64,000 bases of DNA, taken from assembly GCA_900541415.1 (NCBI GenBank), contig UQJP01000008.1, positions 65,579-129,578 of the forward strand, given 5' to 3'. Below, piece by piece: positions 1 through 12,000 of the stretch. Under the pieces are notes generated by a model that saw nothing but the letters and a program-made list of their open reading frames with translations, was not told where the DNA came from and ran no database searches. The translations under genes were made by a program, and so were the position numbers. This stretch comes from an uncultured Odoribacter sp. Lineage in GTDB: Bacteria; Bacteroidota; Bacteroidia; Bacteroidales; Marinifilaceae. The first letter of the stretch is position 1. Each line of letters begins with the position of its first letter.

Positions 1-1068
1 CTGATGATTTCTGCCGGAAACTTTCTTTTGTTCTTCATCGGATTCGAAACCGCCTCAATCCCTATGGCGGCTTTAGCAGCTTTCGATAAATACAAACATA
101 AATCTGCCGAAGCAGGGGCGAAATTCATCCTCTCCTCCGCTTTTGCCTCAGGTCTATCCCTCTATGGCATTTCGCTGATATACGGCACGGTTGGCACGCT
201 GTATTTTGAAGACATTCCCGCAGGAATTACCGGAAGCCCTATTCAAATCATGGCATTCGTATTCTTCGCTACCGGACTCTTTTTCAAAATATCACTCGTA
301 CCCTTCCACCTCTGGACTGCCGATGTATACGAAGGAGCACCGACCCCGGTAACTTCCTACCTATCGGTAATTTCCAAAGGAGCTGCCGCATTTGTATTCA
401 TGACCATACTCATAAAAGTATTTGGCAACCTGCTGGAAGAATGGCAAGCCATCTTATATGGCGTGATCATTGCCACAATTACAATTGCCAACCTGTTTGC
501 CATACGCCAGCAAAACCTGAAACGTTTTTTAGCTTTTTCATCCATATCACAGGCTGGTTATATCATGTTAGGAGCCATTAGCGGAACAGCCGAAGGCATG
601 ACCTCGCTGGTATATTACATTTTGGTTTACATGGTATCTAACCTCGCCGCTTTCGGGGTGATCTCTATTATAGAACACCGCACCGGACGGATCACGATGG
701 ACGAATACAACGGCCTTTACCGGACTAATCCACGGTTAAGCATCGTAATGATGATCGCTTTATTCTCCCTGGCAGGAATTCCCCCCTTTGCCGGATTTTT
801 CAGTAAATTCTTCATTTTCTATGCCGCCGCCCATCAGGGTTTTTATGTACTGGTATTCATCGCCCTGCTCAACACGATCATATCCCTTTACTACTACCTG
901 CTGGTGATAAAGGCCATGTTTATCAATAAAACAGAAAACGCCCCTGCCGCTTTCCGGTCAGACATATACACCCGGATTAGCCTGATAGCTTGTTCCGCAG
1001 GGATATTGCTTTTGGGGATATTAAGCGTTGTTTACCAAAACATCGGGACATTCAGTTTCGGTTTATAA
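1..1068 (+). CDS. nuoN: NADH-quinone oxidoreductase subunit N, 3' part (5' end outside window)
   Basis: This is one of the antiporter-like membrane subunits of respiratory complex I, which couple quinone reduction by NADH to ion pumping. The reading frame is already open at base 1, so the N-terminus lies outside the window; 355 codons remain against roughly 470-490 residues for the family, so about a quarter is missing. The visible part is almost entirely hydrophobic helices. It contains the family signature around [17 protein letters not shown] (bases 300-355), then SISQAGYIM and the [14 protein letters not shown] segment. It is followed by a long imperfect hairpin and no further nuo gene, which fits nuoN being the last gene of the nuo operon. 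The identification is firm; only the start is unknown. Confidence 0.95.
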   Translation: MMISAGNFLLFFIGFETASIPMAALAAFDKYKHKSAEAGAKFILSSAFASGLSLYGISLIYGTVGTLYFEDIPAGITGSPIQIMAFVFFATGLFFKISLVPFHLWTADVYEGAPTPVTSYLSVISKGAAAFVFMTILIKVFGNLLEEWQAILYGVIIATITIANLFAIRQQNLKRFLAFSSISQAGYIMLGAISGTAEGMTSLVYYILVYMVSNLAAFGVISIIEHRTGRITMDEYNGLYRTNPRLSIVMMIALFSLAGIPPFAGFFSKFFIFYAAAHQGFYVLVFIALLNTIISLYYYLLVIKAMFINKTENAPAAFRSDIYTRISLIACSAGILLLGILSVVYQNIGTFSFGL

Positions 1069-1080
1069 ACCATAGAATGC

Positions 1081-1136
1081 AACTACCGGAAAACAGGGCC
1101 GGAATTTATAATCTCCCCTGTAATCCGGTAGTTTCA
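1081..1136 (+). terminator. Hairpin downstream of nuoN, probable terminator
   Basis: AACTACCGGA (1081-1090) pairs exactly with TCCGGTAGTT (1124-1133). After a 2x2 AA/AA internal loop, ACAGGG (1093-1098) pairs with CCCTGT (1116-1121). The stem has 16 pairs, starts 12 bases after the nuoN stop and is followed by TTT and a pyrimidine-rich stretch. The short T tract makes it a less certain intrinsic terminator. Confidence 0.6.
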
Positions 1137-1302
1137 ATCCGTTTCTCTTCTTTGGTTTCCCTGCGGATTATTTCCGGTTGAAACATTTTTCTTTTCTCCT
1201 CTGTTTCTCAATATCAAATTTTTATCCCAAAAAATTTTAGTCGATATTTCCAAAGAAAAACTTTAAATTCTTCTTTTCAAAGGCATAAAAGAATTTATCG
1301 TG

Positions 1303-1310
1303 TATATTTG
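1303..1310 (+). promoter_or_regulatory. -7 box of the araC-type gene
   Basis: TATATTTG is a perfect match to the Bacteroidota -7 consensus TAnnTTTG. The -33 region is poor (T-rich only). Transcription would begin near 1317, about 24 bases before the ATG at 1341. An upstream in-frame TTG at 1308 falls inside the box and is therefore unlikely to be the start codon. Confidence 0.6.
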
Positions 1311-1340
1311 TTCTTAAACAGGAACTATTTAAGAATACTT

Positions 1341-2204
1341 ATGGAAAAACCGGCGGAACAATCTCTTTGGGAGTTATTGGAAAACATAGCCAAAAACCTG
1401 AAAAGCAAACGGCTGGCGGATGTGTTCCGTTTTGTATCCTTCCATCCCGGAGAAACTTATGGACCACACAAGCATTTACGAATAGAAATAAACTATGTAA
1501 AAAAGGGGAACTGTTTCCTGCACCTCGATCAGGAAAGCATCCATTTCCGGGAAGGTGAAACCATGATCATTACCTCCGATGTAAACCATACCTTCGAGGC
1601 GGGAACGGAAGGAACCACCCTGATGCAACTTGAATTTCTACCGGAAATATTTTCTCATTTCGCCCCTAAGGCAAAAGGGAAAACAACGGGATTAACCTCT
1701 GTTGTACTATTTTCTGAAGAAAACCGCCTGATCAAGATCGTAAACAACATCCGGATTATGCAAGTGGTACAGCGAATCGTCAATGAGCTGAAACAAAAAG
1801 GACAATACTACCACTATCTGGTAGTGATGTACTACGCAGAACTGCTCATTCTGATCTATCGCTACATGGACGAAACCTACCTTCCTGTCTGCACGAACGA
1901 ATCACTGAAAAAAGCCATTTCATACATCCGGCTGAACTATCCATCGGACATTACCATGACCGAAGTGGCAGGACAGGCGGGTATCGGAGAACGCCAGCTA
2001 CGAAACCTCTTTTCCCACTACCTTCACCTCTCGCCCCTGGACTACCTCAATCAGATTCGTATCAACAAATCCATCGAGCTATTGCGTAACACCGAAATGT
2101 CCGTCAAAGAAATTTGTTTCCAGTGCGGATTTAAATCGCCACAATATTTTTCGCGTGTATTCAAACAGCAAACAGGCATCACTCCGAGAGAAGTAATAAA
2201 ATAA
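1341..2204 (+). CDS. AraC family transcriptional regulator
   Basis: A 287-residue cytoplasmic regulator. The N-terminal half (about residues 35-105) is a cupin-like sensor domain with HPGETYGPHKH and a beta-rich stretch ending in DVNHTFEAG. The C-terminal 100 residues are the AraC double helix-turn-helix, with EVAGQAGIGERQLRNLF and the signature CGFKSPQYFSRVFKQQTGITP. The ATG at 1341 is preferred because the longer TTG start lies within the -7 box. The gene stands immediately upstream of a secreted GH2 glycosidase in the same direction, so it probably senses a sugar and controls that gene. It has its own promoter, and the downstream gene has another. The effector is unknown. Confidence 0.85.
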   Translation: MEKPAEQSLWELLENIAKNLKSKRLADVFRFVSFHPGETYGPHKHLRIEINYVKKGNCFLHLDQESIHFREGETMIITSDVNHTFEAGTEGTTLMQLEFLPEIFSHFAPKAKGKTTGLTSVVLFSEENRLIKIVNNIRIMQVVQRIVNELKQKGQYYHYLVVMYYAELLILIYRYMDETYLPVCTNESLKKAISYIRLNYPSDITMTEVAGQAGIGERQLRNLFSHYLHLSPLDYLNQIRINKSIELLRNTEMSVKEICFQCGFKSPQYFSRVFKQQTGITPREVIK

Positions 2205-2225
2205 TACTTCCGTTTTCTACACCTA

Positions 2226-2237
2226 ATTTGTACAAAT
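2226..2237. promoter_or_regulatory. 12-bp perfect palindrome upstream of the GH2 promoter
   Basis: ATTTGTACAAAT is self-complementary and lies 37 bases upstream of the -33 element of the GH2 gene, in the gap after the AraC regulator. The position suits an activator site. AraC proteins usually bind direct repeats, so a different regulator, or chance, is possible. Confidence 0.3.
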
Positions 2238-2274
2238 CCACCCTTTCTGTACACAAAGCAATAAGGATTTTTCT

Positions 2275-2304
2275 TTTGCTTTTATACATCCTATGTTAAT
2301 TTTG
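2275..2304 (+). promoter_or_regulatory. Promoter of the GH2 gene
   Basis: TTTG at 2275-2278, an 18-base spacer and TAATTTTG at 2297-2304 match the Bacteroidota -33/-7 promoter. The predicted start of transcription is about 2311, giving a leader of roughly 42 bases. This supports the ATG at 2353 rather than in-frame codons further upstream. Confidence 0.65.
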
Positions 2305-2352
2305 TTCATAGAAAAATCACGCGTCCGGGCAAAACAATTAAAATATATATTC

Positions 2353-5300
2353 ATGAAAGCTTTAAAAAACTTGATTGGCGGGATAGGAATCCTTTGTTTA
2401 CTGGCTATTCCAGCTTTGGCTCAAAATCCATCCTTTACAAAAGTAGCGGCAAATGACTGTGGTGTTCCCGGGGCACAACCTTTCCTTATAAAAGGCGACA
2501 ACTATACAATGCCTTCCCGCTTCACCGGAAACAAAGCAGCTCTCACCTGTAATTTCGGGAGCAAGGTGATTTACGCTTTCAATCACCTGGACATTCATGC
2601 CGACTACCGGATAGAAGTGGCCTACCTTGCCGATCACGAACGGCGGCAGCGCATCGTGGTGGACGGGAACGAACTGCAAGCTCCTTTCACCCTTGAAGCA
2701 GGCAAAGAACAACGCTATTGGATTGATTTGCCCCGCAAAGCTTACGCCTACGGACAATTGGTGCTGGTATTCGACGGAGCGGGTAAAGGCAACAATGTGC
2801 TGGTATCGGAACTGAATCTTTATTCCTCCAACCCCACCCCTCCCGTCCCGTTCGCAGGCGAAGAAAAAAGAGTGCTTGCCAACACGCAAACCTATAAGGT
2901 AGATACCAACATCGATGCGGAAAGTGTGCTTCCGGTCTATGCTTTAATCCCCCAAAGTGTTCCGGGAACATACCAACCCGTTCTGTCGCTGAACGGAACA
3001 TGGCTGTTTAATCCACAACCTGCGGGAGAATTTTACAAACAACCTGCAACCGCCGACTGGAAGCCGATCATTGTTCCCGGCCAATGGTCAATGCAAGGTT
3101 TCCAGGTAGATTCTGCCGCCTTTGCCGGATACCGCACTACCTTCACTCTTCCTGCCGATTGGCAGGGACGCTGCGTAAAACTCCGCTTTGACGGAGTTAG
3201 CAGTGAATACCAGGTATACCTTAACGGAACAGAGATAGGTTACCACATGGGAGGCATGACCGCCTATGAAATTGACATCACCCGCCACCTGAAAACGGGA
3301 AAAAACGATCTTGCCCTGGCAGTCCGCAGCGAATCGCTTGCCGATATGCTGGGAAGCCTCACCCAGTATGCAGCCCATCAATTAGGAGGAATCACCCGTA
3401 AAGTAACCCTTTTCGCCTTACCGGAAACCCATATATCCGACCTGCGGATTGAAACCGGGCTGGACAAGCTGTATGAAAACGCAGAACTAAAAATATTCAC
3501 CGCAATCACCAATACAACGGCTAAAACGCAAAACAATTTGTCTTTACGTCTTTCTATCGCCGGATTACCGGGAATCGTTGAAAAATCCATCCCGCAATTA
3601 AGTCCCGGAGAAACCTGGAAAGGAACGCTTTCCGACACAGTCATCCGCCCTTTGCTTTGGAACAATGAACGCCCTAATCTTTACAACCTAAAAATAGAAC
3701 TAAGCCAAAACGCCGAAATAACCGAAACCGTAGAAAAACGATTCGGCTTCCGCGAAATTGAAATCCGGGGCAATCAACTCTTCGTCAACGGGCAAGCGGT
3801 AAAATTGCGGGGCGTTTGCCGCCACGAAGTCCATCCCGTCACCGGACGCGTACTGACGGAATCCCTGCAACGGCAAGACGTGGAACTGTACCGGGCAGCC
3901 AATTGTAATTTCATACGCACGTCACATTACCCCCCTGCCGAAGAAATGCTCGACCTCTGTGACGAACTGGGTATGTTCGTTGAATTAGAAGCCCCCGTAT
4001 GCTGGATTGGACATCATGCTAACGAAAATTGGAGGCGGCTGAATTATCAGGATAGTATTTACTATCCCTACATATTGCAAGCCAACATGGAAACCATCCA
4101 TTTCTACCGTAACCACCCCTCCATCCTGTTTTGGTCGATGGCAAACGAATCACTCTGGAACCGCGGATTTGCACAAATACAGGAATACGTATACAAAGCC
4201 GATCCCACCCGCCCACACACCTTTCACGACCAGGCATACGGAGGATTTAACAATCAGGGAAGCACCGCCCCGATCGCCAACATCCACTATCCCGGCCCGA
4301 ATGGCTATAAGGCAGCGGCACAAAGTGACCGCCCTATGATTTACGGAGAATACTGCCACCTGAATGTGTATAACCGCAGTGAATTGGTTACCGATCCCGG
4401 AGTTAGAAGCGACTGGGCTCTGGCTCTTGCCCCCACGTGGGAAAATATGTATAAAACCCAGGGAGTACTCGGAGGATCGCTCTGGTCCGGGATAGACGAT
4501 ATATTTCAACTGCCCGGCGGCAATGCCGTGGGGTATGGTGCCTGGGGACCGATAGACGGCTGGCGGCGTCCCAAACCGGAATATTGGGATATGAAAAAAA
4601 TATATAGTCCGATCCGTGTCCATACCACCGAACTAACCCCGGCCCGTGAATTGATTGTTGAGGTAGAAAACCGTTACACTTACCTCAATACGGATGAATT
4701 GAAAATAACTTATCGGTATGGCGATAAACAAGGTGTCGTCTCCACCTCCATCCCGCCTCAAGGGAAAGGCAAACTTCATATCCCCGTCAGCCAAACCGAA
4801 ACGGGCGAACTTTACCTTTCTTTTTCCGATCCCCGGGGATTCCTTGCCGATGAATACCTGATTCCTGTTGGAAAGCAATCGCAAAATGAATTGCCAGTCT
4901 GGACGGAAGCAACCACAAAGCTAAAAACAAGCAAAGACCGCTTCACAGTTACAGGTAAAAATTTTTCCTGTGAAATCAGTCGGGTTTCCGGACAAATCCT
5001 TTCCCTGAAAAAAAATAAAAAAACAGCCCTTTGCGGAGGACCGTGGTTAATGGCTCTTTCCCTGAACGGAGGCGGCTGCTACCCCAACCACAATGCCAAT
5101 ACCCCCATTCACAACAACCTTTGTTCCGACTGGAAGACGACACAGGTAAAAGCCCGGCAGGAAGGAAACAATGTAATAGTCGATGTAGAAGGAAATTACA
5201 AAGAATTTAAAGGAGAATATCGATTAACGGTCAATGCCAACGGAGAACTCTCGGTAAACTATCGTTTTAATGCCTCACAGGATGTCAATCCGCGCCAATG

Positions 5301-5754
5301 GGGTATCGTATTCGATGCACCCCGCAACTACGACAGCACTTTTTGGAGGCGGAAAGGTTTATGGAGCGTTTATCCGGCAGACCATATCAGCCGACCTGTC
5401 GGTTCAGCTCCCTTATTCTACACAGGTCTACCGGAACAAATCGATCCCAGGGTGGCACCCTCCTGGAGTTGGAACATGGACTATAACGAACTGGGAAGCA
5501 ACGATTTCCGTGCCACCCGCCGAAACATCTGGTATGCGGGACTGACAGACAACACCGGAAGCAAAATAACCGCTTGCTCGAATGGAGAACAACATTGGCG
5601 CTCCTGGCTCGACAAAAACAAAATTCGTTTCCTGATAGCCGATTTCGTAACCGCCGGAAATGAAATGTTTCTCGAAAGTTATTACGCTCCTTACCGGAAA
5701 CCTATAAAAAAAGGAGATCAAATTAAAGGTATGGCCAAACTGCGAATCGAATAA
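2353..5754 (+). CDS. Secreted glycoside hydrolase family 2 (beta-galactosidase-like)
   Basis: A 1,133-residue exported glycosidase that probably removes terminal beta-galactosyl or related residues from oligosaccharides in the periplasm. Residues 1-24 form a signal peptide (LLAIPALA then QNP). An N-terminal beta-sandwich of about 180 residues precedes the GH2 sugar-binding, immunoglobulin-like and TIM-barrel domains. GVCRHEVHPVTGR and RTSHYPP are typical of the family. The acid/base glutamate is E599 in WSMANESLW and the nucleophile is E666 in MIYGEYCHL. The C-terminal 330 residues are a beta-sandwich similar to the small-chain domain of large beta-galactosidases. It is monocistronic with a strong terminator and its likely regulator is the adjacent AraC protein. 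The exact substrate cannot be read from the sequence. Confidence 0.85.
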   Translation: MKALKNLIGGIGILCLLAIPALAQNPSFTKVAANDCGVPGAQPFLIKGDNYTMPSRFTGNKAALTCNFGSKVIYAFNHLDIHADYRIEVAYLADHERRQRIVVDGNELQAPFTLEAGKEQRYWIDLPRKAYAYGQLVLVFDGAGKGNNVLVSELNLYSSNPTPPVPFAGEEKRVLANTQTYKVDTNIDAESVLPVYALIPQSVPGTYQPVLSLNGTWLFNPQPAGEFYKQPATADWKPIIVPGQWSMQGFQVDSAAFAGYRTTFTLPADWQGRCVKLRFDGVSSEYQVYLNGTEIGYHMGGMTAYEIDITRHLKTGKNDLALAVRSESLADMLGSLTQYAAHQLGGITRKVTLFALPETHISDLRIETGLDKLYENAELKIFTAITNTTAKTQNNLSLRLSIAGLPGIVEKSIPQLSPGETWKGTLSDTVIRPLLWNNERPNLYNLKIELSQNAEITETVEKRFGFREIEIRGNQLFVNGQAVKLRGVCRHEVHPVTGRVLTESLQRQDVELYRAANCNFIRTSHYPPAEEMLDLCDELGMFVELEAPVCWIGHHANENWRRLNYQDSIYYPYILQANMETIHFYRNHPSILFWSMANESLWNRGFAQIQEYVYKADPTRPHTFHDQAYGGFNNQGSTAPIANIHYPGPNGYKAAAQSDRPMIYGEYCHLNVYNRSELVTDPGVRSDWALALAPTWENMYKTQGVLGGSLWSGIDDIFQLPGGNAVGYGAWGPIDGWRRPKPEYWDMKKIYSPIRVHTTELTPARELIVEVENRYTYLNTDELKITYRYGDKQGVVSTSIPPQGKGKLHIPVSQTETGELYLSFSDPRGFLADEYLIPVGKQSQNELPVWTEATTKLKTSKDRFTVTGKNFSCEISRVSGQILSLKKNKKTALCGGPWLMALSLNGGGCYPNHNANTPIHNNLCSDWKTTQVKARQEGNNVIVDVEGNYKEFKGEYRLTVNANGELSVNYRFNASQDVNPRQWGIVFDAPRNYDSTFWRRKGLWSVYPADHISRPVGSAPLFYTGLPEQIDPRVAPSWSWNMDYNELGSNDFRATRRNIWYAGLTDNTGSKITACSNGEQHWRSWLDKNKIRFLIADFVTAGNEMFLESYYAPYRKPIKKGDQIKGMAKLRIE

Positions 5755-5830
5755 AAGTGAAAAACTGCCGATAACAGTTTTCTATAAAAAAGACCGCAAA
5801 ATTCTCCTTTCAACAATGATATTCCCGACG

Positions 5831-5868
5831 GCCTGAAAAGAATTTACCCCTTTTCAGGCTTTTTTTTT
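5831..5868 (+). terminator. Intrinsic terminator of the GH2 gene
   Basis: GCCTGAAAAG (5831-5840) pairs perfectly with CTTTTCAGGC (5850-5859) around a 9-base loop and is followed by nine T residues (5860-5868). Confidence 0.9.
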
Positions 5869-5923
5869 ATAAAAGCCATACCGACACGAGACCACCCGTT
5901 AAGGTTATATCTCAAAATATTGG

Positions 5924-5931
5924 TATCTTTA
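5924..5931 (+). promoter_or_regulatory. Weak candidate -7 box upstream of the 4Fe-4S gene
   Basis: TATCTTTA differs from TAnnTTTG at the last base and has no clear -33 partner. It lies between the arms TCTCAAA (5910-5916) and TTTGAGA (5941-5947), a 7-bp inverted repeat that could be an operator. Transcription would begin near 5938. Confidence 0.3.
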
Positions 5932-5948
5932 GCATCAGAATTTGAGAC

Positions 5949-6035
5949 ATGAATTTTTATAATTTCATTACAGATTACCTGCAAAATCAAACCTTTATAA
6001 AACAAACCAAATCGGAAAGCCGAATATTTCCATGA
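5949..6035 (+). CDS. Possible 28-codon ORF coupled to the 4Fe-4S gene
   Basis: ATG at 5949 opens a 28-codon frame (beginning MNFYNFITDYLQ) that stops at TGA 6033-6035. The stop overlaps the start codon of the next gene as ATGA. It has no signal peptide, no cysteine and no recognised domain. The overlap would suit a leader peptide or a small co-translated protein, but a frame this short can occur by chance. Confidence 0.3.
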   Translation: MNFYNFITDYLQNQTFIKQTKSESRIFP

Positions 6036-7006
6036 AAAACAAAAGCTGGATTATAGCCACCTCCATACTCACATTTACGCTACTAACTATCGTACAGACA
6101 GTAGTAAAGCCGCCTTTGCTCTTAGGCGAACGCCTTCTACCGGACGGGGGATGGTTACAGATCGGGCTGGCAACGATTTTATCCGGCTGGTTCTACCATA
6201 AAATGTCGCCGAGAGCCACCCGGAGTATTTGGAGAAAACGGATATGGCTCCTATTTGCCGTTGTCTTTTTCAGCCAGCTAATTTTAGGCATCACCATCGA
6301 TTCCGTTTTCCTGATGTCCGGAACTCTGCATTTCCCGATTCCAGGCTTAATTCCATTAGGAGCCATTTATCGCTGGCAATTATCTTTCATGCCTCTGCTG
6401 TTTCTAATCACAATATTGCTTTCCGGTGGAGCGTGGTGCAGCCAGCTCTGTTATTTCGGGGTTTTCGACTCCTTAGCTGCCGGAAATGGCCGACAACGTT
6501 CCATACCTCAAAAACAACGGCTTCGGCTTCGCCTATCCATTTTAACCCTATTTACGGCAGTAGCGATTATTCTGCGCTTTTTTGCTTTTTCATCATTACT
6601 CGCAACCATTTTAGCCGCCACAATCGGAGTGATCGGACTATTTATTATTGTGATATTCTCCCGAAATCGCAAAATAATGGTGCACTGTACCACCTATTGC
6701 CCTGCCGGGACATTGGTTGCCTATTTAAAACATCTATCTCCCTGGCGTTTCCGGATCGATTCCAGCCAATGCACCCACTGTATGGCATGCACCCGCTCTT
6801 GCCGATACGATGCGCTGCAAAAAGAAAATATCCTTCAAGGAAAACCGGGTAACACCTGCACTTATTGCGGAGATTGCCTGCCGGCCTGTCATCACGAAGC
6901 CCTCGGCTACCACTTATTCAATTTTTCTCCTACCCGCGCCGAAAAACTCTGGCTTTGCACCACCATCACACTCTTTACCTGCTTTCTGATGATTGCCAGA
7001 ATATAG
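6032..7006 (+). CDS. Membrane-anchored 4Fe-4S ferredoxin-type protein (NapH/CcoG-like)
   Basis: A 324-residue integral membrane electron-transfer protein. About six hydrophobic segments are visible between residues 8 and 225. Two cysteine motifs of the NapH/NosR/CcoG type occur in the membrane part (WCSQLC near residue 135 and HCTTYCPAG near 220). A C-terminal cytoplasmic or periplasmic domain then carries two classical [4Fe-4S] motifs, CTHCMACTRSC and CTYCGDCLPAC, followed by a last helix. The family passes electrons between quinols and periplasmic or haem partners. No reductase partner lies beside it, so the pathway is unknown. The start codon overlaps the stop of a short upstream ORF. Confidence 0.75.
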   Translation: MKNKSWIIATSILTFTLLTIVQTVVKPPLLLGERLLPDGGWLQIGLATILSGWFYHKMSPRATRSIWRKRIWLLFAVVFFSQLILGITIDSVFLMSGTLHFPIPGLIPLGAIYRWQLSFMPLLFLITILLSGGAWCSQLCYFGVFDSLAAGNGRQRSIPQKQRLRLRLSILTLFTAVAIILRFFAFSSLLATILAATIGVIGLFIIVIFSRNRKIMVHCTTYCPAGTLVAYLKHLSPWRFRIDSSQCTHCMACTRSCRYDALQKENILQGKPGNTCTYCGDCLPACHHEALGYHLFNFSPTRAEKLWLCTTITLFTCFLMIARI

Positions 7007-7208
7007 ACCGACCACATACTCCCACTCTCCAATATTTAACACCGATGTGCTTCATCCAATGGTTACATTTCTCTACGATAATTGGACTTCACCTGATCCA
7101 TTTTTAACCTTCTTTTTGTTTTGTTAGCAATATCCGTATGTAATTCACCTTTTTAATTTGTATATTAGCAACTTAATTTTTTTTAGTTATGTTGTACTCA
7201 TCCTGAGT

Positions 7209-7230
7209 GCACCTAATCTTATTAGGGTGC
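7209..7230 (+). other. Leader hairpin just before the histidine kinase start
   Basis: GCACCTAAT (7209-7217) pairs with ATTAGGGTGC (7221-7230) with one bulged G and a 3-base loop. The hairpin ends 10 bases before the ATG at 7241. A six-codon frame (ATG TTG TAC TCA TCC TGA, 7189-7206) ends just before it. The A-rich segment that follows argues against a terminator; effects on translation or mRNA stability are possible. Confidence 0.35.
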
Positions 7231-7240
7231 AAAAAATAAT

Positions 7241-8833
<1,593 letters not shown>

Positions 8834-8972
8834 CTTTTAATAACCTCAATCATAAATAAAATTCTACTTCAACGAAGCCTAAAACATCGGTAGAGGGCGT
8901 AAGTCTATACAATATGAATCCCTATTTTGTTTTTAGTGTCTTTGAAATATCATAGTTATAAAAGAAAAAATC

Positions 8973-8999
8973 CGTAGAGTGCTGATTCTACGTTTTTTT
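8973..8999 (+). terminator. Terminator downstream of the histidine kinase
   Basis: CGTAGA (8973-8978) pairs with TCTACG (8987-8992) around an 8-base loop and is followed by seven T residues (8993-8999). The stem is short, but the T tract is good. Confidence 0.6.
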
Positions 9000-9099
9000 G
9001 CCTACCTGATCACCAGACTTCGGTGGAGAAAAATAAACCTCTATATTATAGATAGTTAATCAGATTTTTAGTAAGGTTAATATTACATTCGTACTACAA

Positions 9100-12000
9100 C
9101 TATGCCTGATCTTTCCTTTTAAAATAGAGTTCGGGCAAAATTATTTTTATTTCTTTTTTATCCTTATTTTCCCAATAAACAATAAAATTCACTTTGGCAT
9201 GTTTTAATTCATACCCTTTTTCTTGCATGTCTTCCATTTGCTCTTTCATAAACTTTCGTGAAAATTTCAAAACGGTTTGTCCATTCAAATCCAACCCGCC
9301 ATCACAATTGACAGTCAAAGCATCTCCACTTGTAAGTTTAGAAATTGCATGTTGATTTTTAGCGAAATTACTTAACCAAACATCTCTGTGAGTGAGATGC
9401 ATCACCACCTCGTTGGGCTGTGAATAGATCTCTTTATCCTCAATTCGTTCGATATTTTCAACAGAAATACGGTCCAGGAAATCAGAATTCAGATGAATTG
9501 TCAAATTCTGTTTTGCCCTTGTCATGGCAACATATAACTGCCGTTTGGCTTCATCTTCTGTCGTATCGAAATTTTCAAGCAATAGAAAAACATTATCAAA
9601 TTCTTTCCCCTTTGCCTTGTGGATCGTTGAAACAAAAATTGTCTCTCCCCCTTCACTGAAAAAATCTTCCAACTTGGATTCACGGATGAATACCTCCAGG
9701 TCAGACTTGTACTTCTTCTTTGGATTGGTAGTCTCAAAATCTTTAATCATGTTGGTGCATATCTCCAATTTTGTACTACCACGAAACTTATCCGTCAATT
9801 CCTGCTTCGCTTTTTCCCAAACCTCATCGCTGATCACAAAAACATCGTCCGTAAAGTTCAACCGATTTATAAAAAACCTGATTTCTTCAAGGTTGTATAA
9901 ACTAAAACCATCATTAGTTTGAATCAATCTGGCTTGCACTCCGTTTTTCAAAAGCAGTCCTGTGATTTGCAATGCTTTATCATTCGTCGTTGTCAATACG
10001 CAGGCTGTTCCTGTAATTCCGGTGCCAATTACATCCCGCACAAGTGGAGCAATAAGATTTTCACTTCGATAACGGATCAATCTTATGTTTCCGTTATCGT
10101 TTGTTACAGAAACAATTGGATCACTTTTTAACCGATGGGGTATGCTTTTTACAAATTGATTAGCAAAGTCGACCAAATTACTTTTACTCCGATAATTTTC
10201 TATCAACTCATATTTTAAAGCTCCGTTTTCCTCAATCAATTGTTCAAGATATTTTGAACTGGCATCCCTGAATTCATAAATATTCTGATCATCATCGCCT
10301 ACCGCAATTACCCTCATCTCTTCGTTTTGCTCCATCAAAACCTTTATCAGATTAAATTCATCCTCGTTCATATCCTGCGCTTCGTCAATAACCAAAACAG
10401 TCTTTGTTATCCGACTTACTTCTACTTCTTTATTTTTAATTTTCTCAACTGTCTTTTTCAGAATTTCATTTGACTTCTCCAGACTTCCAACCTTACCTAA
10501 TAAATCAAAACAATAAGAATGAAACGTCTTGATTTCAATATAATTCGCCGCGTTACCGATCAGATTAAGAAGCCTTTTTTTAAATTCGGTTGCCGCTGCC
10601 CGTGAAAAGGTGAGCATCAGCAACTGTTCGTGCTTCACGTCTTCCATCAAAAGCAATGAAGCCAATTTATGTACCAAAACTCTGGTCTTACCGCTTCCTG
10701 GGCCGGCAGCAACCACAATATATTTCGTTTCCCGATCATTAATGATATTCAATTGTGCCGGCGAAAGTTCTCCGAAAAGCCGTCTAAATTTGGCAGGGGT
10801 CAAATTACGCTTAATTTCGTCCTGTCGGCTACCCTCGAAATATTTGTTTAAAAATAAGGTATAATTTAAATGAAAATAATCCTCAACAAACTGTAAAGCA
10901 CTTTTATAATCACTAACCATTTTCTTTGCATATTCACCGACAATATGAATTTGCTGAACTTTACTTTCGTAGAACTGACTTAATTTCTGATAATCTTCAG
11001 CCTTATAACGCTTCTTGTTATCCTGTTCAAGCCGTTCAAGCGTCAACCTGTTATAAACAACAAGAAATCCCCCTTCTATTTTAATAGCATCGATCCTGGA
11101 CAAATAGAAAAGGGCATCCTCAACCTCTTCTATCGAAACTTTTTCACCAAAACTCATCACTGAATTCTCAAAAGCATTTTTCAATTCATGAACTGAAAAT
11201 TCAACCAGCACCTCTTCTTTTCCTGTATTGCCTTTAGAGATATTCAAATTACTTTTTTGATAGAGAAATTCTATAATGAACTTCGCCACCCCATGACGCT
11301 TCTTTAATTTTTCTGCCAATACGTCTTTCGGCTGAAGACAGACAATTGCAACATGATTTTTAGAATATTCCAGATTTTTCCGCTTAATCCAATTCTTTAT
11401 TGCCCAAAAGTTGATAATGGTCTTAATCTCACTTATGTTTACATTGACATCTTTTTCCTGCTCCGCTATCCCTTCATTTACTTCCTTTAGATGGAACACT
11501 TTTTCTTGTTTTTCAAAAATCGAAAGCAAGAAATTTTCAATTTTGCCGAAAGTATCAACAATATTCAGTGAATGACTATTGTTTTCTCTTCTTTTGATAA
11601 AGGCCGTTAAATCTTTCGCATCAGCAAGGATATTCTCTTCGCGAAGAAGATTAATGATATTAATGACTTCTTCTTTAACAATTCCCAAATGATCGCTGAT
11701 ATAATCAACTCTTGACTCCCCGACTTCGTCGTTTGACTGCTTCCTACTTTTGCTTGAAAAAAGTTTCTTAATAATCCGGACTCCTTTTTCTTTCTGTCTT
11801 TCTTCAAACTTTTCCGAATCATTGATTTTGTCAATAGCCTCCTGGGCATTTTTGGCCAGAATACTGTTGGCAAAAACTCTTGGCATATTTTGTCCCCGTT
11901 TCAAATAGCCAGCCTCTTCTAAAGCAGCAATGGCAGTTGTTACCCTTGTTTCAATCTCGGCGATATTATCATCCCAACCCGCTTTTCGGGCAATCTCTAA

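Noticed and set aside
7209..7230. Terminator before the histidine kinase
   Set aside because: The hairpin is followed by A residues, not T, and no gene ends just upstream on the plus strand.
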